Made by a program: the position numbers and the translations under genes. The notes below the pieces were generated by a model. The model did not search any database and had not been told where the DNA came from. It worked only from the letters and a program-made list of their open reading frames with translations. This document shows positions 1-9,599 of a stretch of 64,000 nt of DNA, piece by piece (the first letter of the stretch is position 1; each line of letters starts with the position of its first letter). This stretch comes from Delphinapterus leucas. Lineage: Eukaryota; Chordata; Mammalia; Artiodactyla; Monodontidae. The stretch is taken from contig NW_022098043.1 in NCBI RefSeq assembly GCF_002288925.2, positions 4,187,109 to 4,251,108 of the forward strand. The letters are read 5' to 3'.

Positions 1-361
1 AATTATTCATTTCTGTCCGGAGGATCATACATTCCTACCTCATTGACTTACAGTCTGGTCACATGACTTGCTTTGGCCAACGAAATGGGAGTGGTGGCAT
101 GTGCCATTTTGGGGCAGAAGCTTTAAGGCATTGTGTGATATGTCACGTCTCTTTTCCTTCCTCCAAAACAACTTGCAGTGTTCTAGAAGGAGGCTGTTCC
201 ATCTACCCAGGTACAGAGTGAAGGTGACATGGATCAGAACTGTATCTGACCAGCATTGACTAGGCAGTGTGACCGAAAAATAAATCTTTATTCCAGTAAG
301 CCACTGAGACAAGGAGATAATTTGTTACTGCAGCACCACTTAATCTGGCCTGACTAATACA
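1..361 (+). repeat. MLT1-class LTR (ERVL-MaLR), 3' part
   Basis: Old non-autonomous endogenous-retrovirus LTR. The right part carries the typical MLT1 end: an AATAAA-like signal near 280, then the GCCACTGAGA block near 300, a TTTGTTACTGCAGCA block and the terminal TAATACA at 355-361. The left end is missing or lies before the window. No coding potential is expected; the short open frames here are chance. Confidence 0.75.
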
Positions 362-1003
362 GGGGCTAACAATGGAAGTGGAAAAACCAGCAAGAAGACT
401 GTCTCTCTGGTTGAGGTGAGAGATGAGGTGGCCTGGTCCTGGGAGTTGGTGGAGGAGTGGGGGGACCTGCCACCCAGCATTAAGTCTCTGTAACGTTTAG
501 CCCTGGCTGGGAGTCAGAGGGACAAGCTGAGAGTTTTCCTCTCTGCCTTAGAGTCCACAGGAACCACAGAGCCTGCTTCCTGGGGCATCTGGTCTCCCTG
601 TGTCACCCAGAGGTGCTGGCTACTCAACTCCAAACTCCATGGCGTGCCTCACGTAAAAACACCAGTGTCTCTCTGTGAGAGTAGGGCTGGCTTGCATGTG
701 GTATAAGGACTGAAACCACTTTTTTGGGTTGATGGCCAGAAGCCTGGATGGAGACACCAAAGTTTGGTATCCTTTTTATCCTGGGAGGAGGCAGGCTGAA
801 GACTCCAAGGATAAATGCTCCATAGGAAAAGTCAGGGGAGAAGGCACAGGTCATGGTGAGAGAAGGATCTCCAGTGCTTTTTGCATCAGCCAGGGAAACC
901 TGAATGTCTCCAAAAGGTCACCTGCTGGATGGACAGGGCAAGACTTGCCACGCTGAGGCCTTTTCCAGGAAAAAGGATTCTGCTTACTGTTGGTCATAAC
1001 CCA
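362..1003. other. Non-repetitive stretch, nothing recognised
   Basis: No repeat family, splice-bounded open frame or RNA gene is recognised. The short open frames on both strands look like chance frames. Confidence 0.5.
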
Positions 1004-1120
1004 ATTCACCATTTATTGAGTCATTACTATAAACCAGATACTGCACTAAGTGCCTTCATACACTGCCTTGTTTAATCTTCATGACAATTCCAAAAGGTAA
1101 GATTTACTCATATTAAAAGT
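1004..1120 (-). repeat. MIR SINE fragment
   Basis: Reads as the reverse complement of the MIR 3' half: TTTATTGAG, then CACTAAGTGCC, then a TTTAATCTTCATGACA block. A short related piece (GATGAGAAAACCGAGAC) follows near 1234. Confidence 0.6.
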
Positions 1121-1277
1121 GACAAAAGCAATATTTGCCTGATGGGCGATTTCAACCATTGCCGAAATATATGAGGAAATTGTGAGCATCTCCATTCATA
1201 TCGCTCACAGATATATTCATTTGTCCATTTTGTAGATGAGAAAACCGAGACCCAGAGAATAAGAATAATAATGACAG

Positions 1278-1483
1278 CTAATATTTCTTGAGCATTTAGG
1301 GTGTGCCAGACTCTGCTAAGCACTTTTCACACATTGTCTCATGTAATCCTCACAAGAATTCTTGGAGGGAGGTAGCTATTATCATCCCAATTTTACAGAT
1401 GAACAGCTGAGCCTCAGAGGCCCAATTAAATGACCTGAAGTTACAAAGGAGGTAAGAGGTGGAGCTGGGATTTGAGCACAGAG
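1278..1483 (-). repeat. MIR SINE, nearly full length
   Basis: Antisense MIR in its expected order: CTGCTAAGCACTTTTCACAC near 1312, ATGTAATCCTCACAAGAAT near 1340, TTTTACAGATGAACAGCTGA near 1391, and GGGATTTGAGCACA at 1468-1481. It is a tRNA-derived relic shared by all mammals. Confidence 0.8.
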
Positions 1484-1493
1484 CTGTCAGAAA

Positions 1494-1640
1494 ACATTTC
1501 ATTGAGTGTCTGCCGATTACTCCCTAGGTTCCAGGCCCCGTGTCAGGAGCTGGGAGACAGAAGTACAGAATGCAGACCCTGGCCCTGTGGCCACATTCTT
1601 GGGGAGAAGACAACACAGTATTGATAAGGTCTTGTGTGTA
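1494..1640 (-). repeat. L2 LINE 3' fragment
   Basis: Antisense L2 3' end: ATTGAGTGTCTGC, then CCCCGTGTCAGGAGCTGGGA, then GACCCTGGCCCTGTGG and a GGGGAGAAGACAACA block, matching the usual order in reversed L2 tails. Confidence 0.6.
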
Positions 1641-1974
1641 AAGCAAAGGGTGTTTCTGTTTGTATTTAAGGGGAGAGGGAGGGAGGGAGATTCTAGGGAA
1701 GTTCTGGGAGCTGTTGGAAGCCTTGAGACTCCAAGGTGAACAGAAAGAGCCCTGGACAGGAGTCGCTGGCCCTGGCTCTTTTCCCAGCTCTGCCATCACA
1801 GGTATTCATCAACTACCTCTGAGCATCTTCTACTGCCACCAAGGTGACACAGAGCCCAGGCCCACTTTTGTGGTGCTCCCAGACTTATAGGGAGCAAGTG
1901 CCTGAGCAGGTGTAAGGAACGTTGTGAAAGTGGAAATGAAGTTGTGTTCCTTATTGTGGCCCTCGAGGCCATTC
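1641..1974. other. Non-repetitive stretch, nothing recognised
   Basis: Contains a short GGGAGGGA purine run near 1672-1690. No gene or repeat family recognised. Confidence 0.45.
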
Positions 1975-2225
1975 TGACCTTTAACCACTCTGGCCACAGC
2001 TCCTATCTTGACCCCTCTCGTCTCTGTGCTCAGGCCTCAAGAGCCTTCTCTTAAATTCTTGAATGGTCTAGAGTTCCTACACCCACAGGACCTTTGCACA
2101 TGCTCTCTCTGCTTTTTCTTCAGATTCCAGGTTTATTATCATTTCATCAAGGAAGCATTCCTGACCCTCATGACAAAGTCAAGGCCCACATATTAGATGC
2201 CCTTATGGCATTTATGCTTGTGCTG
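1975..2225 (+). repeat. L2 LINE 3' fragment
   Basis: Sense L2 block: GGACCTTTGCACATGC near 2089, then a CAAGGAAGCATTCCTGACC motif near 2148, typical of the C-terminal coding and 3' UTR boundary of L2. Confidence 0.65.
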
Positions 2226-2414
2226 TGAGTAGAAACCTCAGTCCATAAACTCAAATGTGCAAGAAATGGAATCTCTTTATTTTCATGTTCCATCAGTCTA
2301 TTTGTCTTTCTTTGCATTAATACTACACTATCTTAATTACCTTCATTTTATAATATCTTAATTTTCAGTGGTTTAAGTTCTTTAACTTTTCTTCAAGATC
2401 ATCTTGGCTCTTCT

Positions 2415-2761
2415 TTTTTTTTTAATTAATTAATTAATTAAATTTTTAATTTATTTATTTTTGGCTGTGTTGGGTCTTTGTTGCTGCGTGCAGGCTTTCT
2501 TTAGTTGTGGTGAGCGGGTGCTACTCTTCGTTGCGGGACACGGGCTTCTCATTACGGTGACTTCTCTTGTTGCAGAGCATGGGCTCTATGCATGTGGGCT
2601 TCAGTAGTTGTGGCTTGTGGGTTCTAAAGTGCAGGATCAGTAGTTGTGATGCACGGGCTTAGTTGCTCTGCAGCATGTGGGATCTTCCCAGACCAGGGCT
2701 CGAATCCATGTCCTCTGCATTGGCAGGCGGATTCTTAACCACTGCACCACCAGGGAAGCCT
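2415..2761 (-). repeat. CHR-1-like tRNA SINE (cetartiodactyl)
   Basis: Antisense SINE: T-rich tail side at 2415-2460, TTGGCTGTGTTGGGTCTTTG, then a two-part body ending CCACCAGGGAAGCC, the reverse complement of the SINE start. Candidate target-site duplication TTGGCTCTTCT at 2404-2414 and TTGACTATTCT at 2762-2772 (9 of 11 identical), lying inside the old L1. Confidence 0.85.
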
Positions 2762-3576
2762 TTGACTATTCTTAACCTCTGCATTTTCATAAAAAAATTT
2801 AAGTTAACTTATTCGTTTCAACCAAAAAGTGTGCTGGAGTTTGGATTTGGATTACACTGAATCCAAACTTATGGTTTCTCTCTAATTTATGGAGAATAGA
2901 TAGATTTACAATATTGAGTATTCTAATCCATGAACATGGTATAACCTTCTATTGATTTTAAGTCTTTAATTTCTTTGAATAATGTTTTCTAGTTTTTTAT
3001 GTAGAGGTCTTATACATTTCATTTTAGATTTATTATTATTTATTTGATATTTTTGATTCTATTATAAATTATATATTTTTACATTTCATTTTCTAATTAT
3101 TATTACTAATATATAAATACAATTCAATTGTTTGCTAAATTTGTCAAATCATTTAAGTTATTTGTAAATTATTTTAGATTTTCTGTGAACACGACCACAT
3201 TATCTCCTGATTCTTCCTTTATAATCTTTATTTCTTTTATTTCTTTTCTTATCTTATTGTTCTGGCTAGGATCTTCAGCACAATGTTAATTAGAAGTGGT
3301 GATAGTAGATACAATTGTCTTATTAGCAATCTCAGAGGAAGGTTCTCAAAATTTTACTCTTGGGTATGATGTTTGCTGTGGTTTTATGTAGATACTTTTT
3401 GTCAGGTTAAGGGAATTTTCCTTTTTAAATATTTACTAAAAGTTTTAAAATTGTGAATGGTGTTAAATTTTATCAGATGAGTGTTTTTGCATGTATTGAG
3501 ATGACTGTATGATTTTTCTCATTTATTTCCTTTATTCTATTAATATGGTCAATTACAATAATTGATTTAAAAATTT

Positions 3577-3765
3577 TTTGAAGTATAATTGATTTACAAT
3601 GTTGTGTCAGTTTCTGGTGTACAGCAAAGTGATTCAGAATATATATATATATACATATAATTTTTCACATTCTTTTCCATTATGGTTTATTACAGGATAT
3701 TGAATATAGTTGCCTGTGCTATACAGTAGGACCTTGTTGTTTATCTATTTTATATAAACCTCTCG
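3577..3765 (-). repeat. Cetartiodactyl L1 3' end, 5'-truncated
   Basis: Antisense 3' UTR: GATTTACAATGTTGTGTCAG near 3591, GTGTACAGCAAAGTGATTCA near 3617, then ACAGGATATTGAATATAGTT and TACAGTAGGACCTTGTTGTT blocks. It sits inside the older antisense L1. An AT dinucleotide run lies at about 3640-3650. Confidence 0.7.
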
Positions 3766-3861
3766 TTCCTGGGGAGAAAAATCTCAACTCAGTTGTGACC
3801 ATAATAATCTCTATACACATGGATTTGGTCTGCTTGTATTTTGGTAAGGATTTTTCCATCT

Positions 3862-3958
3862 ATCTCATTTAATCCTTACAAGAACTCTGCAAGGAGGATA
3901 ATTATTATGATCTCCACTTTACAAATAAACCACTGAGTCTTAGAGTGATTAATTAATC
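3862..3958 (-). repeat. MIR SINE fragment inside L1
   Basis: CTCATTTAATCCTTACAAG, then an AATTATTATGATCTCCAC and TTACAAATAAACCACTGAG block. The flanking L1 reads on through it, ATTTTTCCATCTAT on the left and CATGAGAGATTGG on the right. Confidence 0.6.
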
Positions 3959-4420
3959 ATGAGAGATTGGCCTATAATTTTCTTTTCTTGCAATGTTTTG
4001 TTATCAAAATGTTTTAATATATTTTGGCCTCAAACTGTATTAAAAATATGATTTTAAAATACATTCTTTGAAATATTTTGTGTAAGATTGTTATCATTTC
4101 CTCCTTATATGTTTGGAAGAATTCAACAGTGAAACAACCTGCACCTAAAATTTTCTTTGTGATACTTTTTTTTTTTTAATGGACATCTTTTCTTTAAAAT
4201 ATATAGGACTAACCAGATTTTCTATTTCTTCTTCTGTCAGTTTATGTTAGTTGAATTGTTTGAGGAATTTGTCCAGTTCATCTAAATTATCATTCATTAT
4301 TGTAAAACTCCACACAATATCTTTTTTATTAACTTTTATATCTTTTTAATATTTGTAAGCTTTGTAGTGTTGTTTCCTTTTTGCATTTCAGATTTTGGTT
4401 ATTTATGCCTTCTCCTACAC

Positions 4421-4950
4421 AAAAGCAGCTCTAGGAAGTTCAATGAAGCTATCCAAGATCTTACCAGCCCAAATACAGCTCAAACTTTTTTATTCTGGAT
4501 TCTTGCTGCCTCCCTGGGTTTTCCCTGGAAGTAAGATTTATAGATTTTTTTTCAGATTCTATGAAGCTTTCTGGTATTCTATTGTCCTCCTATTACACTT
4601 GACATAGAGGAAGTATAGTGTAAGGTCCACCTTTATCAGAGAGCTATAATCTCTACACCACTCTTCACTGCTTCTGCCTCTCCCCAAATCCCATATGCCA
4701 CCCTGCTACACACAGACACATTTACACTTACATCAGCCCAGGAATCTTTACATAATCTGAGAGATAGGGGAGCTTGCTCTCACTCTTTACATAATCTCCA
4801 AAATTTCTCCATGACCTGAGGTTATGATTCTCCTATTTGAAATTCAAAAGAGACTTCCATTTTCTTTTCCTGCTGTCTCATTGCTTCCTTGAACTCAGTC
4901 AGGTCAGAGCATCGAGAGATGGGGTGAGCAGTTAGAAATGAAGCCTGGAA
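4421..4950. other. Non-repetitive stretch, nothing recognised
   Basis: No transposon family, gene or RNA recognised. The 70-codon frame at 4395-4607 has no recognisable domain and starts in L1-derived sequence. Confidence 0.4.
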
Positions 4951-4954
4951 AGCA

Positions 4955-5095
4955 GGCAGGTGAGCTTGAGAAAGTCACTTAACCCCTCAGAGTCTCAACT
5001 TTCCCAGTTGTAAATTGAAGGTAAAGACCCCTATCCTGCCTTCTCACAGCGTAAATACAAAGAATCAAATGAATGCTCAAAAGCAAGGATGCTTA
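4955..5095 (+). repeat. MIR SINE fragment
   Basis: Sense MIR core: GAGCTTGAGAAAGTCACTTA near 4961 with the following CCTCAGAGTCTCAACTTTCC, then a 3' part with AATCAAATGAATGC near 5064. Confidence 0.6.
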
Positions 5096-5099
5096 AAGA

Positions 5100-6430
5100 T
5101 TATTTTATTGTGAACAATACCATCCACTCAAAAGTTTATATAAACATACACATACAGTTTAAGTAATAGTAATTATAAATAATAGAATACAGTATAATAT
5201 AATTAATAATAATTATAAAATACATACCTGTGTCCACATCACCCAGCTCAAAAAATAACTGTACCTTTGAGACTCCTTGTGGATCTCAACAGCTTCCTGC
5301 CTTTCTCCCAAGAAGTAACCAGTGTACTGAATTTTGTACTAACTCTTCTCAATTCTTTTTTGTTTCACTCCTTAAAAAGATATCCCTTGAGTGTTTTTTT
5401 TTAGCTTTGCCTATTTTTGAGCTTTATATAAATGAATTCCACTATATATGTCTTTTTCTGTGACTTGCTCCGTTCAGTCATCATTGTGCTGTGGAATCCA
5501 TCCATGTGTTTGTGTGTAGCGGTAATTCATTTTCACTGTTGTATAATATTCCATGGTAGGAATATACCACAATGGATTTATCCATCTGTGATTGTTGGAT
5601 GTTTGCATCATTTCTATTTGAGTTATTTCAAATAATGCTCTATGAACATTCTTGTAGATGTCTCCACACCACAGCTATGACCTAATTTTTTTAGGAGTAA
5701 AATTGCTGAATCTTAGGGTGTGTGTGTATTTCATTCAAAGACATTATTTATTATTATTTTTCCTATTGCTGCTGTAACAAATTACCACAAACTTAGTGGT
5801 TTAAAGAAACACATTTATTATCTTATAGTTCTGAAGACAGAAGTCCAAAATGAGTCTCAGGCTAAAATCAAGGTGTTGTCAGGGCTGTGTAACTTTTAGA
5901 TGTTCTAGGGGAGAATCTATTTCTTTGTCTTTCCAAGCTTCTAGAGGCTTGATTCATGACCCCTTCCTCTATCTTCAAAGCCAACAGTGTAGCATCTTCA
6001 AATCTCTCTCTGACTCTGAGGCTTCCCTCTCTCACTTATAAGGACCTTGTGATTACATTGTGCCCACTCATATCATCTAGGATAATCTTCCCATCTCAAG
6101 GTCAGCTGATTAGCAACATTAATTCCATCTTCAATCTTAATTCTCCTTTGCCATGTAAGCTAACATATTCATAGGTTCTGGAGATTAGGATGTAGACATT
6201 TCTTGGTGGTGGTGGTGTGAATCATTCTGCTTATTATACTAGATCATGCAAATTGTTTTCTAAAGGTTTTGCCTATTTATATTTCCACCAATGTAGGTCC
6301 ATTCCTTTTGTTTCTACAAGACCCACTCTTTACATTTTTAGTTATTACATTTTTTATTATAATTTCTTACTTTGAAATAGTTTAAAATTCACAGGAAATT
6401 TCAGAGATAGTACAAAAGTGTAACTTTCAC
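5100..6430 (-). repeat. Old L1M 3' UTR, antisense, split by an LTR
   Basis: Antisense L1M 3' region: CATCACCCAGCTCAAAAAAT near 5237, TATATAAATGAATTCCAC near 5426, GTATAATATTCCATGGTAGG near 5540, and GAGTAAAATTGCTGAATCTT near 5695. It resumes after the LTR at 6240 with CAAATTGTTTTCTAAAGG and TTTCCACCAATGTAGG. The LTR at 5745-6238 inserted later. Confidence 0.65.
5745..6238 (-). repeat. MLT1-class LTR (ERVL-MaLR)
   Basis: Antisense LTR: TTTCCTATTGCTGCTGTAAC near 5759, AAATTACCACAAACTTAGTG near 5779, AATCAAGGTGTTGTCAGGGC near 5866, and TTAGGATGTAGACATTTCTT near 6185. It belongs to the same family as 41180-41567. The terminal bases are too diverged to define a target-site duplication. Confidence 0.75.
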
Positions 6431-6442
6431 TTGGCTTTTACA

Positions 6443-6479
6443 TGCTCTTTTTTCTCTTTCTTTCTTTCTCTTTCTTTCT

Positions 6480-6513
<34 letters not shown>

Positions 6514-6655
6514 TTCCTTCCTTCCTTCCTCCTCCTCCCTCCCTCCCTCCTTTCTTCCTTTCTTTTTCTTTCTTTCTTTCTTTCTTTCTTCTTCCCTCCT
6601 TCCCTCCCTCCCTCCCTCCCTGCTTCTCTTTCTTTCTTTCTTTCTTTTATTCTTT
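6443..6655 (+). repeat. Long CT-rich microsatellite
   Basis: About 210 bases of TTTC, TTCC and CCCT units with almost no purines. It creates open frames on both strands (Ser/Phe/Leu one way, Lys/Glu/Arg the other) that are artefacts. It lies at the 3'-tail side of the antisense L1M piece at 6656-6735. Confidence 0.95.
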
Positions 6656-6735
6656 GGTATATTGTCCTATGACATTTTACCACATGTGTACGTTAGAGCA
6701 ACCATCACTACAATCAGGATAAAGACCCCTTTTAA
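6656..6735 (-). repeat. L1M 3' UTR fragment
   Basis: Contains a GAGCAACCATCACTACAATC block near 6696, the antisense L1M 3' UTR motif also seen at 40613-40640 in the same position relative to a CT tract. Confidence 0.5.
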
Positions 6736-7392
6736 ACCCTAAGCATGGTACAGATCTTCGAGATTATCATGAGAAGGCTGGCCCTGGAGGCCTCGTATGG
6801 GTAAGAAGACTGGCTCAGAGCCAGGGAATGTTCTGGGGTGAGGCCCTGAGGGTGGTAGAGAGAGGGTCATGGCACCTGAGGTGCTGATCTGTTGGGGGGC
6901 AACTCTGCCCACAGGGGTCCTGGTGAGGGTCACCTTGACCAAGTCCTTCCCAGCACACCTGAGTACACAGGCAGTAGAGAGCAATGACTTTAACTCTTCC
7001 AGATTAATCCTGCTAAGTTGCAACAATATTGATATGCTATTATTTTCCATCTTTATTCATCCCCCGGTGAAGAAAGAATGACTCCCCCCAGGCCATTCAT
7101 AATTGAAAAATGCTTTTAAGGCCTTTACGAGTTGAATACTAAGTTTCGCGAGGTGCCTGCTTTATTGGGCCTCCAGTCACCGATGATACATTTGCTCCCT
7201 AATGTTCTTTAAGGAAAGGAGCTTGAGCGGCGTGATAGATGGGACCGATTGGGATCAATGCTCATTAGTGACTCTGGTGGCCAGGTGGGCCAGGGCTGAT
7301 CACTTGGGTAGATAGACTAGGCAGGGGAAAGGCTCTCAGCAAGAGACAGGGGCAAGGCCTGTTGGCTGCCATTCACCTTGGACTGTGACTTA
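6736..7392. other. Non-repetitive block, candidate conserved element
   Basis: No transposon recognised. From about 7000 to 7270 the sequence is AT-rich yet keeps several CpGs (TTTACGAG, TTTCGCGAGG, CACCGATG, GAGCGGCGTG, GACCGATTGGG). It also carries homeodomain-like motifs (CATAATTGAAA, GCTCATTAGTG). CpG retention in unmethylated or constrained DNA is known; function here is inference. Confidence 0.4.
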
Positions 7393-7775
7393 TCATTCAT
7401 TCATTCACTCATTCATTCACTCAATAGATTCTTACTTTGCCCACTGTGTGCCAGCCCTGATGCTGGACACAGAAATGGATCAGACCCACCCCTGTCCTCA
7501 AGGAACTCCCAGGTCACACACAAAAAATAAGGGCAATAGAGTGAGTGGTATGTGTCTAAAGCTGGGAGTGTGTTCAGGGCCTGGGGAGCATGAGGGGGAG
7601 GTTAGTTTTCCATGGGGAGCTGGCAGGCAGGAAAAGCTTGATATCAGAAGTGACATTTTAGTGGTGTCCAGTAAATGTTTGGAGTGTAAACAAAGATAAT
7701 TGCCAGGGTGGGAAGGGTGTTCCTGGCACAGACACCAACACAGGCAAAGGCATGGAAGTGTGACCCACCTGAGGC
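7393..7775 (-). repeat. L2 LINE 3' end
   Basis: Antisense L2: a (TTCA)n tail run at 7393-7430, CCCACTGTGTGCCAGCCCTG near 7440, the central body, then GTGGGAAGGGTGTTCCTGGC near 7708 and ACAGGCAAAGGCATGG near 7740. A good-length copy of the L2 3' end. Confidence 0.8.
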
Positions 7776-7906
7776 AAGAAACTGAGCCACTTGACTTCTT
7801 AGATGAGTCACCCTGGTGGCTTCAGAAGTGGCCAAAGCTGTAACCCTACTGATCCAACTTACAGAGTCCTGGAACTGACTAAAAAGACAGAATAAAAAGG
7901 ATCCTC

Positions 7907-7924
7907 AAAAACACCTGGCTCAGC
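7907..7924 (+). repeat. Target-site duplication, left, of L1 copy 1
   Basis: AAAAACACCTGGCTCAGC, which recurs as AAAAACACACATGGCTCAGC at 13787-13806 right after the L1 tail. It marks both ends of a target-primed insertion. Confidence 0.8.
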
Positions 7925-8680
7925 ATGAGGGGCGGAGCCTCGGGCACTCCAGGATCATGACGAATTGCGGCAGGGATGGGGAGGATGGGGGCATTGCCTG
8001 CTTCTTCCAGATGCTAGGGTATGCAGCTGAACCTGGATCCAAAGCAGGCTCACCATATAGACAGGCCCAGATGACAACGCCCAGCTGCAGGATAGAGCAG
8101 AGAGCAGGCCGGCCACCCTGTGCCTTTGGATTGGAGAATTTAACCCATATACATGGAAGCCACGTGGCTCACAAGGTCTTGGTGCTCCAGCTGGGTGTCA
8201 GGCCTGAGCATCTGAGGAGGGAGAGCCGAGTTCAGGACATTGGACCACCAGAGACCTCTCGGTCCCATGTAATATCAATCAGCGTGTGCTCTCCCAGAGA
8301 TCTCTGTCTCAATGCTAAGACCCAGCTCCACTCAATGACCAGCAAGCTCCAGAGCTGGACATCCCATGCCAAACAACTAGCAAGACAGCAACACAACCCC
8401 ATCCAAAAGCAGAGAGGATGCCTAAAATCATACTAAGTTCATAACATCCCAAAACACACCACTGGACGTGGTCCTGCCCACCAGAAAGACAAGATCCAGC
8501 CTCATCCACCAGAACACAGGCACCAGTCCCCTCCACCAGGAAGCCTACACAACCCACTGAACCAACCTTACCCACTGGGGACAGACACCAAAAACAATGG
8601 GAACTACAAACCTGCAGCCTGAGAAGAGGAGACCCCAAACACAGTAAGTTAAGCAAAATGAGGAGAGAAATAAGCAGCAG
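7925..8680 (+). promoter_or_regulatory. L1 copy 1 5' UTR / internal promoter region
   Basis: GC-richer leader between the target-site duplication and ORF1, starting near GAGGGGCGGAGCCTCGG. In L1 this region carries an internal RNA polymerase II promoter. No intact factor sites are claimed. The long frames here on either strand (for example 7957-8436) are not L1 protein. Confidence 0.65.
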
Positions 8681-9541
8681 ATGAAGGAGCAAAGTAAAAA
8701 CCCACCAGACCAAACAAATGAAGAGGAAATAGGCAGCCTGCCTGAAAAAGAATTCAGAGTAATGATAGTAAAGATGATCCAAAATCTTGGAAATAGAATA
8801 GACAAAATGCAAGAAACGTTTAACAAGGACCTAGAAGAACTAAAGAGCAAAAAACAATGATGAACACACAATAAATGAAATTAAAATACCTCTAGAAGGA
8901 ATCAATAGCAGAATAACTGAGGCAGAAGAACAGGTAAGTGACCTGGAAGATAAAATAGTAGAAATAACTACCACAGAGCAGAATAAAGAAAAAAGAATGA
9001 AAAGAATTGATGACAGTCTCAGAGACCTCTGGGACAACATTAAGCACACCAACATTCAAATTACAGGGGTCCCAGAAGAAGAAGAGAAAAAGAAAGGGAC
9101 TGAGAAAATATTTGAAGAGATTATAGTTGAAAACTTCCCTAATATGGAAAGAGAAATAGTCAATCAAATCCAAGAAGCATAGAGAGTCCCATACAGGATA
9201 TATCCAAGGAGAAACATGCCCAGACACATATTAATCAAACTATCAAAAATTAAATACAAAGAAAAAATATTAAAAGCAGCAAAGGAAAAGCAACAAATAA
9301 CATACAAGTGAATCCCCATAAGGTTAACAGCTGATCTTTCAGCAGAAACTGTGCAAGACAGAAGGGAGCAAGACATATTTAAGTGATGAAAGGGAAAAAC
9401 CTACAACCAAGATTACTCTACCTGGCAAGGATCTCATTCAGATTCGATGGAGAAATTAAAACCTTTACAGACAAGCAAAACCTAAGAGAATTCAGCACCA
9501 CCAAACCAGCTTTACAATAAATGGTAAAGGAACTTCTCTAG
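8681..9541 (+). pseudogene. L1 ORF1p remnant (RNA-binding chaperone)
   Basis: ORF1p is the trimeric L1 RNA-binding protein that packages L1 RNA in the cytoplasm. An ATG at 8681 opens about 59 codons rich in Glu, Lys and Asn, as in the coiled coil, closing at a stop near 8858. The conserved RRM-like part follows in another frame (8997-9182: the DLWDNIKHTNIQITGVPEEE stretch, then NFPNMERE). After a stop at 9180 come pieces of the C-terminal domain, with the RLTADLSAETVQ motif near 9324 and several further stops. The natural end is the KELL stop at 9539-9541. The gene is broken by at least one frameshift and many stops. Confidence 0.85.
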
Positions 9542-9599
9542 GCAGGAAACACAAGAGAAGGAAAAGATTTACAATAACAAACCCAAAACAATTAAGAAA

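Larger units (their letters stand above)
2270..4420 (-). repeat. Old L1 (L1M-type), antisense, interrupted
   Basis: AT-rich antisense ORF2-derived L1. Recognisable blocks are the segment before and after 2415-2761, the TTACAATATTGAGTATTCTA region near 2906, the CCATGAACATGGTATAA block near 2930, and the ATGAGAGATTGGCCTATAAT block near 3960. It is interrupted by a CHR-type SINE (2415-2761), a younger L1 3' end (3577-3765) and a MIR (3862-3958), so it is one of the oldest layers here. It is heavily diverged and has no usable frame. Confidence 0.7.

Noticed and set aside
6431..6742. 103-codon Ser/Phe/Leu frame and its Lys/Glu/Arg antisense partner
   Set aside because: Translation of the CT microsatellite.
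7385..7440. Short (TTCA)n array, checked as a possible CRISPR or regulatory repeat
   Set aside because: It is the antisense tail of an L2 element.
8315..8871. Hydrophobic antisense frames of up to 165 codons
   Set aside because: Antisense of the L1 5' UTR and ORF1; A-rich sense DNA gives Phe/Leu/Ser-rich antisense frames.
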